This document shows positions 6,004 to 12,874 of a DNA stretch of 18,223 bases, piece after piece. The number at the start of each line of letters is the position of its first letter. Position 1 is the stretch's first letter. The notes below the pieces were generated by a model. The model searched no databases, was not told where the DNA came from, and saw only the letters and a list, made by a program, of their open reading frames with translations. Made by a program: the position numbers and the translations under genes. The DNA comes from JAVBOJ01 sp031550755. Its GTDB lineage: Bacteria > Bacillota > Clostridia > Oscillospirales > UBA929. Location of the stretch: NCBI GenBank assembly GCA_031550755.1, contig JAVBOJ010000048.1, forward strand, positions 1 to 18,223, in the 5' to 3' direction.

Positions 6004-8367
6004 ATGGCGATTTGGGAGAGCGCCGGCCACGCGGCCATCCCGGCCGGCCGATTGGAATCGGCCATCCTGCAAAATACCGATTCGTTCATCGCGGTTATCG
6101 ACGCGGAATTGCATGTCATCTACTGCAACCCCGGCGCGTACAGGATGAGCGGCTATACGCCGGAGGAGGTCGGGCTGGATCTCGGCCCGCGGCGCATTTA
6201 TGACGACGAAACCAGCGCGCGGATTATCGACGCCCTGCGGTATGCCGTGCGGCATGGCCATTGGCAGGGCGAGGCCGAAATGATCCGCCGGGACGGCACC
6301 CGCCTGCCGGTGGAGCAGCAGCTTTTTTCCATCCGGGACGGCGAAAAAATCTATGTCGGCACCATCATGCGCGATGTCTCCAAAATCAAGGAGGCTCAGC
6401 GGGAGCTGCTGCGGGCCAAGGAGCAGGCCGAGGAGGCCAACCGCGCCAAAAGCCAGTTCCTCTCCAACATGAGCCACGAGATTCGCACGCCGATGAACGC
6501 CATCATCGGCATGACAAAAATTGCCAAGGCCACCGACGAAATTGGCAAGATCCGCTCCTGCCTCACCCATGTGGAGACCTCCTCTAATCATCTGCTCAAC
6601 ATCATCAACGACGTGCTGGATCTCTCCAAGGTGGAGTCGGGGCGGTTTGAGCTGTATGACGAGTCGTTTGATTTGGAGCAGGTATTACAGGATCTGGTGC
6701 ATGTCATCTCCATCAAGGCCGAGGAAAAGCGGCAGGATCTGTTTGTCCGCATTGAAAACAATGTGCCGCGGCGGCTGCTGGGCGACTCGGTGCGTTTTAC
6801 ACAGGTCATCATGAACCTGATTTCCAACGCCATCAAATTTACCCCGGTGGAGGGCCGTGTGGAGCTGCACGTGCGGATCAGGGAGCGCGCGCGGGCCTCG
6901 GTCGTGTTGGAGGTCATTGTCTCCGACACCGGCATCGGCATGAGCGAAAAGCAAATGCAGGGGCTGTTCCAGGCCTTTTCCCAAGCCGACGGCAGCATCA
7001 CCAAACGCTACGGCGGCACGGGCTTGGGGCTCGCCATCTCGCAAAAGATCGTCACGATCATGGGCGGCGATATCCAGGTGGACAGCGAGGTCGGCGTCGG
7101 CAGCCGGTTTTCCTTTGCCGTACCGTTTAAAATCGTGGACGACACCGAGCTGGTGCAGGTCTCCGTCCCGCCCAGCAGCGTCAAAACGCTGCGGGTGCTG
7201 GTCGTGGACGACAGCGAGGAAATCTGCCAGTATATGCGCAGCATCCTCGAGAGCCACAGCATTCGGTGCGACACCGTCCAGAGCGGCTTCGACGCGCTGA
7301 CGCAGGTCGATGAGGGGCTGGCCGCACGCGACCCGTTCAATGTGATTTTTATGGATTTGCGCATGGACGGCATGGACGGGCTGGAAACCGCCCGCCGCCT
7401 CCGCGAAAAGAAGGATTTCAACGCCTCCATCGTTATGATTTCCATGTACGAGCTGCATGAAATCGAGCGGGAGGCGCGCGAGGCCGGCATCCGCAAGCTG
7501 CTGTCCAAGCCGCTGTTTCCTTCCACCATCATCACGACCATCAACGAGATCATCGGCGCCGGCGTCCCGCGCCGCGACCGCAAGATCGAGCGGCAATATG
7601 TATTTCCCGGGAAAAAAATTCTGCTGGTCGAGGACATGGAAATCAACCGCGTCATCCTCAAAAGTCTGCTGGAGCCGACCCGTGTGGAGGTTTTTGAGGC
7701 CGAGGACGGCGCGCAGGCCGTCGAGCTGATTGAAAGCAACGCGTACGATCTCATTTTGATGGACGTACAAATGCCGCATATGGACGGCTATACCGCCACG
7801 GGGCTGATCCGCTCGTCCCCAAGGGGACGGGACGTCCCCATCGTGGCCATGACCGCCAACGCGTTTAAAGAGGACATCGACCGGGCGCTGGCCTCCGGCA
7901 TGAACGGGCATCTGAGCAAGCCCATCGACGAGGCCAAAATGTTTGTGGAGCTGAGCCGGTATCTGCGTACCGAAGAGGAGGAGGAAGGGGCTTTGCCGGA
8001 GGAGATTTGGGGCGTCAATCTGGCGCAGGGACTGAAAATTCTGGCGGGGAACGTCAAGCTGTACACCCGCCTGCTGGAGAGTTTTTCCCAAAAAACCATG
8101 CTGGAGGATCTGTTGGCGGCGGTGGACACCCGCGATCCTGCCGAGGTGTCTTCCAAGGCCCACGCCCTCACGGGCGTGGCCGCCAACCTGTGTCTGGAGC
8201 AGGTGTTGGAGCAGGTCAAGCTGATTGAGCTGCGCGCCAAGGGCGGCGAGGCCATCGAGCCGGAGGATGATCAGCTGGCCGCCTTCCGGCAGGACTACGC
8301 CCGCACGATGCGGACGATCCGGCGGCTGATTCAGGAGCCGTCGCTCATCGAGGCGGCCAAACAATAA
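6004..8367 (+). CDS. Hybrid sensor histidine kinase, PAS-HisKA-HATPase-REC-REC-HPt
   Basis: This is a 787-residue soluble kinase with no TM segment. It has a PAS domain (about 17-128), then HisKA with phosphorylated H158 (SHEIRTPMN). The HATPase domain (about 260-375) has N275, D308 in SDTGIG and the GGTGLGL box. REC1 (about 396-515) has phosphoacceptor D451 and K502. REC2 (about 537-655) has D587 and K639. An acidic linker (EEEEEGALPEE) leads to an HPt domain (about 670-775) with H720 in AHALTGVAANL. All phosphotransfer residues are present. A likely route is H158 to a receiver Asp, to H720, to D55 of the upstream HD-GYP regulator. GGGAGG lies 7 bases before the ATG. The PAS ligand is unknown, and the lack of a membrane anchor suggests a cytoplasmic signal. 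Confidence 0.95.
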   Translation: MAIWESAGHAAIPAGRLESAILQNTDSFIAVIDAELHVIYCNPGAYRMSGYTPEEVGLDLGPRRIYDDETSARIIDALRYAVRHGHWQGEAEMIRRDGTRLPVEQQLFSIRDGEKIYVGTIMRDVSKIKEAQRELLRAKEQAEEANRAKSQFLSNMSHEIRTPMNAIIGMTKIAKATDEIGKIRSCLTHVETSSNHLLNIINDVLDLSKVESGRFELYDESFDLEQVLQDLVHVISIKAEEKRQDLFVRIENNVPRRLLGDSVRFTQVIMNLISNAIKFTPVEGRVELHVRIRERARASVVLEVIVSDTGIGMSEKQMQGLFQAFSQADGSITKRYGGTGLGLAISQKIVTIMGGDIQVDSEVGVGSRFSFAVPFKIVDDTELVQVSVPPSSVKTLRVLVVDDSEEICQYMRSILESHSIRCDTVQSGFDALTQVDEGLAARDPFNVIFMDLRMDGMDGLETARRLREKKDFNASIVMISMYELHEIEREAREAGIRKLLSKPLFPSTIITTINEIIGAGVPRRDRKIERQYVFPGKKILLVEDMEINRVILKSLLEPTRVEVFEAEDGAQAVELIESNAYDLILMDVQMPHMDGYTATGLIRSSPRGRDVPIVAMTANAFKEDIDRALASGMNGHLSKPIDEAKMFVELSRYLRTEEEEEGALPEEIWGVNLAQGLKILAGNVKLYTRLLESFSQKTMLEDLLAAVDTRDPAEVSSKAHALTGVAANLCLEQVLEQVKLIELRAKGGEAIEPEDDQLAAFRQDYARTMRTIRRLIQEPSLIEAAKQ

Positions 8368-8385
8368 GGATGGGCGGGGGAAACC

Positions 8386-9798
8386 ATGCCTTTTCATGAA
8401 AACCTGAGCGCCCTCATGGACATTTGCCGGGTGGGCAATATCGCGCTGGCGCGCGGCATCGGGGTCGATCCGTCGCTGGTATCGCGCTGGAAAAGCGGGG
8501 AGCGCGTCCCCGCCTCCGGCTCCCCTGTCATACGCAAAATCGCCGCCTTTCTGGCCGGCGTCCCCCTGCGGGAGCACGACCGGGACGTCCTGCGCCGGGC
8601 GGTGGGCGGAGAGCCTGGCGCGCATGCGCTGGCCGCGTTTTTGCGGGAGGAGGAAGAGGGCCTGCCCGTCCAGCGGCTGGCGCTGTGCCTGTCGGCGGGA
8701 GACAGCCCGCCGCGCACGCCGGTCAATCTCTGGCCGCGCGTCCAAAAGGGCCAGCCGTGGGAGCATCAGATTTTTTACGGCCCGGACGGCAAGCGTCAGG
8801 CCGTCATCAACTTTTTGCACGAGGTGCTGTCCTCCGGACGGCGCGGGCCGGTCTGCCTGTTTTCGCAGGAGGATCCCGGCTGGCGCACCGGCGACCCCTC
8901 CTTCGCCGCCCTCTGGCGGCAGGCGCTGCTGGCGCTGTTGGCGCAGGGACACACCGTGCGGGAGATTCTGCCCGACCCCGCCGACTGGATGGGACATTTG
9001 GAGCAAAACTGGCCGCTGTACGAGACCGGCGCATATGAGACCTTGGCGGCCGGGTCGCCGTCCTGGGGCGCGGCGACGCTGTTCGTGTCGCCCGGTGTGG
9101 CGGCGCTGGACGCGTTTTGCCATGAGGGCGCGCCCAATGCCCAGCAGACGGTGCTCTATCGCAGCGCCGCCGATACCGTGCGGTATGACATGCTGTTTGC
9201 CGCCGCGCAAAAAAACGCCCGGCCGCTGTTTTCGGCGCGGCTGCCGGGGCAACCGGCCTTTGAGACCCTCATGGGCTGGGAGGCGTCTCCCGGCCGCGCG
9301 GTTGTATCGGCCGCCGCGCCGGGGCTTTTGTGGCTGCCCGAGGAGCTCGCCGACGCGATTTTGCGCCAGACCTGCCCGTCCGGCGGATACGGCGACGCCG
9401 CCGAGGCGCTGCGCCGCGCCCGCGAACCCTTTTGGGTCATGCCGCGCGAGGAATGCTGGCCGGAATCGCTGCTGCACACCGAGGAGCTCCGTCTGCCGGG
9501 CTCCATGCTGCCGGGCGGCCGGGAGGCGGCCCTTTCGGCGGCGCAAAGCGCGGCGGTTTGGGAACATATTTGTGCGCTCCTGCGCCGCCAAAGCAACCTG
9601 ACGGCAGGCTTCCTGCCGGCGGTGCCGCTGTCGGTGTATGAGAAAAACGGCGCGGGCACCCTGTGCGCCGCCGGGGAACGCGCCCCGCTTTTGATGCTGG
9701 GCGAGCGCACCGGAACCCGCGGCATGCACAAGCCCGAGCCCGCCCTGCCGCTCATCGAACGGCATTTGACCCGTCTGCGGGAGCGAAACTCCGGGTAG
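8386..9798 (+). CDS. XRE-type helix-turn-helix protein with a large unrecognised C-terminal region
   Basis: This protein of 470 residues starts 18 bases after the kinase stop, with GGGGG upstream of the ATG, so it belongs to the signalling operon. Residues about 9-58 look like an XRE/Cro-type helix-turn-helix (ALARGIGVDPSLVSRWKSGER followed by a short helix), predicting DNA binding. Residues about 75-470 match no domain I can name. They are rich in Ala, Leu, Arg and Pro with many Trp, and include an FYGPDGKRQAVINFL segment near 129-143. No TM segment, nucleotide-binding loop or receiver domain is evident. It may be a transcription factor working with the kinase system, or it may simply be cotranscribed. 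The coding call is strong; the function is inferred only from the N-terminus. Confidence 0.85.
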   Translation: MPFHENLSALMDICRVGNIALARGIGVDPSLVSRWKSGERVPASGSPVIRKIAAFLAGVPLREHDRDVLRRAVGGEPGAHALAAFLREEEEGLPVQRLALCLSAGDSPPRTPVNLWPRVQKGQPWEHQIFYGPDGKRQAVINFLHEVLSSGRRGPVCLFSQEDPGWRTGDPSFAALWRQALLALLAQGHTVREILPDPADWMGHLEQNWPLYETGAYETLAAGSPSWGAATLFVSPGVAALDAFCHEGAPNAQQTVLYRSAADTVRYDMLFAAAQKNARPLFSARLPGQPAFETLMGWEASPGRAVVSAAAPGLLWLPEELADAILRQTCPSGGYGDAAEALRRAREPFWVMPREECWPESLLHTEELRLPGSMLPGGREAALSAAQSAAVWEHICALLRRQSNLTAGFLPAVPLSVYEKNGAGTLCAAGERAPLLMLGERTGTRGMHKPEPALPLIERHLTRLRERNSG

Positions 9799-9818
9799 TG
9801 AAATGCCGCAAAATTGTA

Positions 9819-9824
9819 TATACT
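9819..9824 (+). promoter_or_regulatory. Isolated -10-like TATACT left of the MITE-like element
   Basis: TATACT at 9819-9824 lies just outside the left inverted repeat. The best -35 at a 17-base spacing is a weak TAGTGA (9796-9801). If used, it would transcribe the whole element as a leader of about 190 bases before glmU. Confidence 0.25.
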
Positions 9825-9827
9825 AAT

Positions 9828-9845
9828 GGAAGCATTGAATAAATC
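9828..9845 (+). repeat. Left terminal inverted repeat of the MITE-like element
   Basis: GGAAGCATTGAATAAATC. It matches the inverted right end at 9970-9987 except at positions 8 and 12 of the repeat. Confidence 0.7.
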
Positions 9846-9969
9846 CTCACACGCCGTCTCGGTGTGTAATTTGCCCCCACTCATCACCGATTTTCTTGTT
9901 AATACACAAAGTATTGCCGCGAAAATCGGCTCGATTGAAAACAAATTCCCCACCAATCCGGCATGCGCC

Positions 9970-9987
9970 GATTTAATCAGTGCTTCC
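9970..9987 (-). repeat. Right terminal inverted repeat of the MITE-like element
   Basis: Read on the minus strand from 9987 to 9970 this is GGAAGCACTGATTAAATC, the inverted partner of 9828-9845. Confidence 0.7.
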
Positions 9988-9988
9988 C

Positions 9989-9994
9989 TATAAT
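9989..9994 (+). promoter_or_regulatory. -10 element just right of the MITE-like element, upstream of glmU
   Basis: A perfect TATAAT lies 26 bases before the glmU start. No acceptable -35 is found at a 16-18 base spacing, because that position is now inside the right part of the element (GCGCCG region). The insertion may have replaced the original -35. Confidence 0.35.
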
Positions 9995-10020
9995 CCAAAG
10001 TTTTGTTGTGAGGTGTTTGT

Positions 10021-11274
10021 ATGGCGGTATCGCGGGCGATTCTCTGGATGTCGGAAGAGGCCGAGGGCTCCAAATATCCCATGCTGTTGCAGGAGGTGCT
10101 GTTTAAACCGCTTTTGCGTTGGGTGTCCGACGCGCTGATGGCCGCCGGCGCTTCGTCTTTTTGTTTTGTCCGGGCAGACGACCGCTGGGACGCCTATCTC
10201 TCGGGCAATATTTCCCCCGAGCTGCCGGAAATTCTGCTGCTGGACGCCGACGCCCCGGCGCTGTATGACGATCTGCTGACCTACGCCCAAAAGGCCGGGG
10301 ACGGCTTTGTGGCGGCCATGACCGCGCCGGCGCTCATCACCGCCCACGCGCTGGACACCTTGGCGGACGCCCATGCCAAAAGCGGCTCGACGCTGACCGA
10401 GCTACTCTCGGACGATGAGCGCTCCACCGGCCTGTACGGTTTTTTGGGGCGGGACGCCGGGCGGATTTTTTCCTATCTCGGATCGGACGGCTTTCCCGGC
10501 GCGTTGTCCAAGATGCATGCCGACGGTCTGAAGCTGCGCGAATTTTTCGTCTCGGACGGGCTGGGCGGCGCTGCGCGGGTGCAAACCGCGCTGGAGCTGC
10601 ACATGACCCGCCGGGCGATGCAGACGGCGGTGGTCGAGCGGCATATGCGCGCCGGCGTGCAAATTCTCGACCCAGCGCAGACCTATATCGGCGCGGACGT
10701 GCTCATCGGGCGGGACACCACCCTGCTGCCCGGCGTGATGATCTACGGCGAAACCCTCATCGGCGAGGATTGCGAAATCGGGCCGTTTTCCGTTTTGCAG
10801 GACTGCGTGGTGGGCGACCGCTGCTCGGTCAACGCCTCCCAGCTTTTCGGCGCCAACATCGGGAGCGATGTCAAAATCGGCCCGTACGCCTATCTGCGCC
10901 CCGGCTGTGTCGTGGGCAATGAGGTCAAAATCGGCGATTTTGTCGAGCTGAAAAATTCCACCGTCGGCAGCCGTTCCAAAATCCCGCATCTCTCCTATGT
11001 CGGCGACGCCGATATCGGCGAGCATGTCAACATCGGCTGCGGCGCGATTACGGTCAACTACGACGGCCGCGTCAAACACCGCACCACGGTGGAAACTGAC
11101 GCCTTCATCGGCTGCAACACAAACCTTGTAGCCCCTGTGACGATTGGAAAGGGCGCGTTTACCGCCGCCGGCTCCACCATCACCGGCAATGTTCCCGAGG
11201 GGGCGCTGGCCATCGCCCGGGTGCGGCAGGAAAACAAAGAGGGCTGGGTGGAAAAACGCCGGCCTTCCAAATAA
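10021..11274 (+). CDS. glmU: GlmU-like protein: intact GlcN-1-P acetyltransferase domain, degenerate uridylyltransferase domain
   Basis: The C-terminal part (about 217-417) is a left-handed beta-helix of hexapeptide repeats, closely matching GlmU. It includes YLRPG with R293, IPHLSYVGDADIG with H323 (the catalytic His equivalent of E. coli H363), NIGCGAITVNYDG, NLVAPVTIGKGAF and ALAIARVRQENKEGW. It should convert GlcN-1-P and acetyl-CoA to GlcNAc-1-P. The N-terminal part (about 1-210) aligns in outline with the nucleotidyltransferase domain (RAILWMSEEAEGSKYPMLLQ, GKP replaced by FKP). It lacks the AAGxGTRM signature and the catalytic PKV lysine and is shorter than usual, so uridylyl transfer is doubtful. 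glmU-prs-pth is a typical Firmicute order, which supports the identity. The start is ATG with GAGGTG 8 bases upstream. Confidence 0.85.
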   Translation: MAVSRAILWMSEEAEGSKYPMLLQEVLFKPLLRWVSDALMAAGASSFCFVRADDRWDAYLSGNISPELPEILLLDADAPALYDDLLTYAQKAGDGFVAAMTAPALITAHALDTLADAHAKSGSTLTELLSDDERSTGLYGFLGRDAGRIFSYLGSDGFPGALSKMHADGLKLREFFVSDGLGGAARVQTALELHMTRRAMQTAVVERHMRAGVQILDPAQTYIGADVLIGRDTTLLPGVMIYGETLIGEDCEIGPFSVLQDCVVGDRCSVNASQLFGANIGSDVKIGPYAYLRPGCVVGNEVKIGDFVELKNSTVGSRSKIPHLSYVGDADIGEHVNIGCGAITVNYDGRVKHRTTVETDAFIGCNTNLVAPVTIGKGAFTAAGSTITGNVPEGALAIARVRQENKEGWVEKRRPSK

Positions 11275-11292
11275 AACTACAGGGATGATACT

Positions 11293-12234
11293 GTGTCGGG
11301 TCTGAAAATTTTCGCAGGCAATTCCAATTTGTCCTTGGCGATGAACATCTGCGCCCATCTGCGCGCCCCGCTCGGCGACTGCCGCGTGGGCACCTTTGCC
11401 GACGGCGAGGTGTCCGTTTCTCTGCGCGAGTCGGTGCGCGGCTGCGATGTGTTTCTCATTCAATCCACCTGCGCGCCGGTCAACGACCATCTGATGGAGC
11501 TGCTCGTCATGATGGACGCCTGCCGGCGCGCCTCGGCGCAACGCGTCACCGCCGTCATGCCCTATTTCGGTTACGCGCGGCAGGACCGCAAGGCGCACTC
11601 ACGCGACCCCATCTCGGCCAAGCTGGTGGCCGATCTGTTGACGGCGGCGGGCTGCGACCGGGTGCTGACCATGGATCTCCACGCCCCGCAGCTGCAGGGC
11701 TTTTTCAACATTCCGGTCAACCATCTGCTGGGGTTGCCGCTGTTTGCCGAATATTTTGCGGAAAAATTCGGTGAGGAGCGCGACGACCTGGTGGCCGTCT
11801 CGCCCGACATCGGCTCGGTGGCGCGGGTGCGCGCCTTCGCCCAGCGCATGGGCGTCCCGCTGGCCATTGTGGACAAGCGCCGTATGCGCCCCAACGAATC
11901 CGAGGTGGAGAGCATCATCGGCGACGTGGCCGGCAAGCGGGTCATTTTGTTTGACGATATGGTCGATACCGCCGGCAGTATGGTCGGCGCGGCCGAGGCG
12001 CTCATCACCCGCGGCGGCGCGAAGGAAATTTACGCCTGCGCGTCCCACCCGGTCATGTCCGGCCCGGCTTATGACCGGGTGAAACACAGCGTTTTGTCCG
12101 AGCTGGCCGTGTCGGACACCATTCCGCTGCGCGCCGACGCCGACAAAATACGTCTGTTGTCGGTGGCGCCGCTGTTTGCCGAGGCCATCCGCCGGGTGCA
12201 TGAGGGCGAGTCGATCTCGCCGCTGTATACTTGA
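11293..12234 (+). CDS. prs: Ribose-phosphate pyrophosphokinase (PRPP synthetase)
   Basis: Prs transfers pyrophosphate from ATP to ribose 5-phosphate, making PRPP for nucleotide, His and Trp synthesis. The 313 residues match the class I family. Visible motifs are FADGEVSVSL near the N-terminus, PYFGYARQDRK, the metal-binding DLHAPQLQGFF, the KRR flexible loop and the PRPP-binding DDMVDTAGS. The start is GTG 11293, preceded by AGGGATG at a suitable distance, 18 bases after the glmU stop. The gene is cotranscribed with glmU and pth. It is cytoplasmic, probably hexameric and feedback-inhibited by nucleotides as in the family. Confidence 0.96.
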   Translation: MSGLKIFAGNSNLSLAMNICAHLRAPLGDCRVGTFADGEVSVSLRESVRGCDVFLIQSTCAPVNDHLMELLVMMDACRRASAQRVTAVMPYFGYARQDRKAHSRDPISAKLVADLLTAAGCDRVLTMDLHAPQLQGFFNIPVNHLLGLPLFAEYFAEKFGEERDDLVAVSPDIGSVARVRAFAQRMGVPLAIVDKRRMRPNESEVESIIGDVAGKRVILFDDMVDTAGSMVGAAEALITRGGAKEIYACASHPVMSGPAYDRVKHSVLSELAVSDTIPLRADADKIRLLSVAPLFAEAIRRVHEGESISPLYT

Positions 12235-12250
12235 TTTTGGGGAGCGTTCT

Positions 12251-12847
12251 ATGTTTGGACGAACTGTTGTTTCCGGCGCGGCGGATTGGGTCGTGGCCGG
12301 CCTGGGCAACCCCGGCGCGAAATACGAGCACACCCGCCACAACGTGGGCTTTCAGGTCATCGATCTGCTCAGCGCGCGCTGGGGCATCCCGGTCAAAAAG
12401 CTGAAATTTCAGGCTACATACGGTCAGGGGACGGCGCTGTCGCGCAAGGTGCTGCTGCTCAAGCCGCAGACGTTTATGAACCTGAGCGGGCAGTCCGTGC
12501 GCGATTGTCTGGCGTTTTTGAAGCTGCCGCCGGAACGGCTGATCGTGGTGTATGACGACGTGGCTCTCGCGCCGGGAAGGCTGCGGGTGCGTGCGCAGGG
12601 CAGCGACGGCGGCCACAACGGCATCAAAAATATTTTGTACCACCTCAAGACAGACGCCTTTCCCCGGGTGAAAATCGGGGTGGGCGCGGCGTCCAACCCG
12701 GAGTACGCGCTGGCCGACTGGGTGCTTTCCCGTCCGGAGGGCGAGGACGCCAAGGTCATCGCGCAGATGCGCGAACGCGCCGCCGACGCCGTGGAGGAAA
12801 TTATAAAAAACGGCGCGGAGAGCGCGATGAATAGGTATAATGGGTGA
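12251..12847 (+). CDS. pth: Peptidyl-tRNA hydrolase
   Basis: Pth hydrolyses peptidyl-tRNAs released prematurely from ribosomes, recycling tRNA. The 198-residue length is typical. The catalytic set is present: N20 in GLGNPGAKY, H30 in TRHNVGF, N77 in KPQTFMNLSG, D103 in VVYDDVALAPG and N123 in GGHNGIKN. The frame is open further upstream, but ATG 12251 is chosen because GGGGAG lies just before it and the family begins near here. The slightly long MFGRTVVSGAADW lead is unusual. It follows prs by 16 bases. Confidence 0.96.
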   Translation: MFGRTVVSGAADWVVAGLGNPGAKYEHTRHNVGFQVIDLLSARWGIPVKKLKFQATYGQGTALSRKVLLLKPQTFMNLSGQSVRDCLAFLKLPPERLIVVYDDVALAPGRLRVRAQGSDGGHNGIKNILYHLKTDAFPRVKIGVGAASNPEYALADWVLSRPEGEDAKVIAQMRERAADAVEEIIKNGAESAMNRYNG

Positions 12848-12859
12848 GTGACAAAAAAA

Positions 12860-12865
12860 GGGGGG
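12860..12865 (+). promoter_or_regulatory. Ribosome binding site deciding the ATG start at 12875
   Basis: GGGGGG at 12860-12865 lies 9 bases before ATG 12875. The alternative GTG at 12848 is directly after the pth stop and has no comparable site. A TATAAT at 12836-12841 inside the end of pth has no recognisable -35. Confidence 0.45.
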
Positions 12866-12874
12866 ACATCCGGC

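Larger units (their letters stand above)
9828..9987. mobile_element. MITE-like element, 160 bp, with 18-bp terminal inverted repeats
   Basis: The ends are GGAAGCATTGAATAAATC (9828-9845) and, read inward from the other end, GGAAGCACTGATTAAATC (9987-9970). They match at 16 of 18 positions. The interior holds several further palindromes: ACACGCCG/CGGTGTGT (9849-9867), CCGATTTTC/GAAAATCGG (9887-9895 with 9921-9929), AATAC/GTATT (9901-9905 with 9911-9915) and AAATCGGC/GCCGATTT (9923-9930 with 9967-9974). It has no transposase gene and fills most of the gap between the XRE gene and glmU. A miniature inverted-repeat element mobilised in trans fits best. The GGAAG-type ends recall IS5-like elements, but this is an impression. 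No clean target duplication is visible (left flank CTAAT, right flank CTATAAT). Confidence 0.65.

Noticed and set aside
7810..7840. Short inverted repeat around CCCCAAGGGG in the hybrid kinase gene
   Set aside because: It lies within codons of the second receiver domain in an intact frame and is explained by GC-rich coding sequence.
6685..9765. A very long open frame on the minus strand (about 1,000 codons) opposite the hybrid kinase and the XRE gene
   Set aside because: It is antisense to two well-supported genes with clear motifs and ribosome binding sites. Its protein is low-complexity, rich in Arg, Gly, Ala and His, with no domain. Such frames are a by-product of GC-rich codon use.
9849..9867. 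Hairpin ACACGCCG-TCT-CGGTGTGT as a terminator of the HD-GYP/kinase/XRE operon
   Set aside because: The stem is good, but it is followed by AATTTG and no T tract, and it lies inside the MITE-like element. It is better treated as part of that element.
9818..9994. Target site duplication flanking the MITE-like element
   Set aside because: The flanks CTAAT and CTATAAT are similar but not an exact direct repeat next to the inverted ends, so no duplication is claimed.
9156..10082. A minus-strand open frame spanning the end of the XRE gene, the MITE-like element and the start of glmU
   Set aside because: It overlaps two real plus-strand genes. Only its middle part is free of them, and that part is explained by the palindromic element. 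No ribosome binding site or known protein was recognised.
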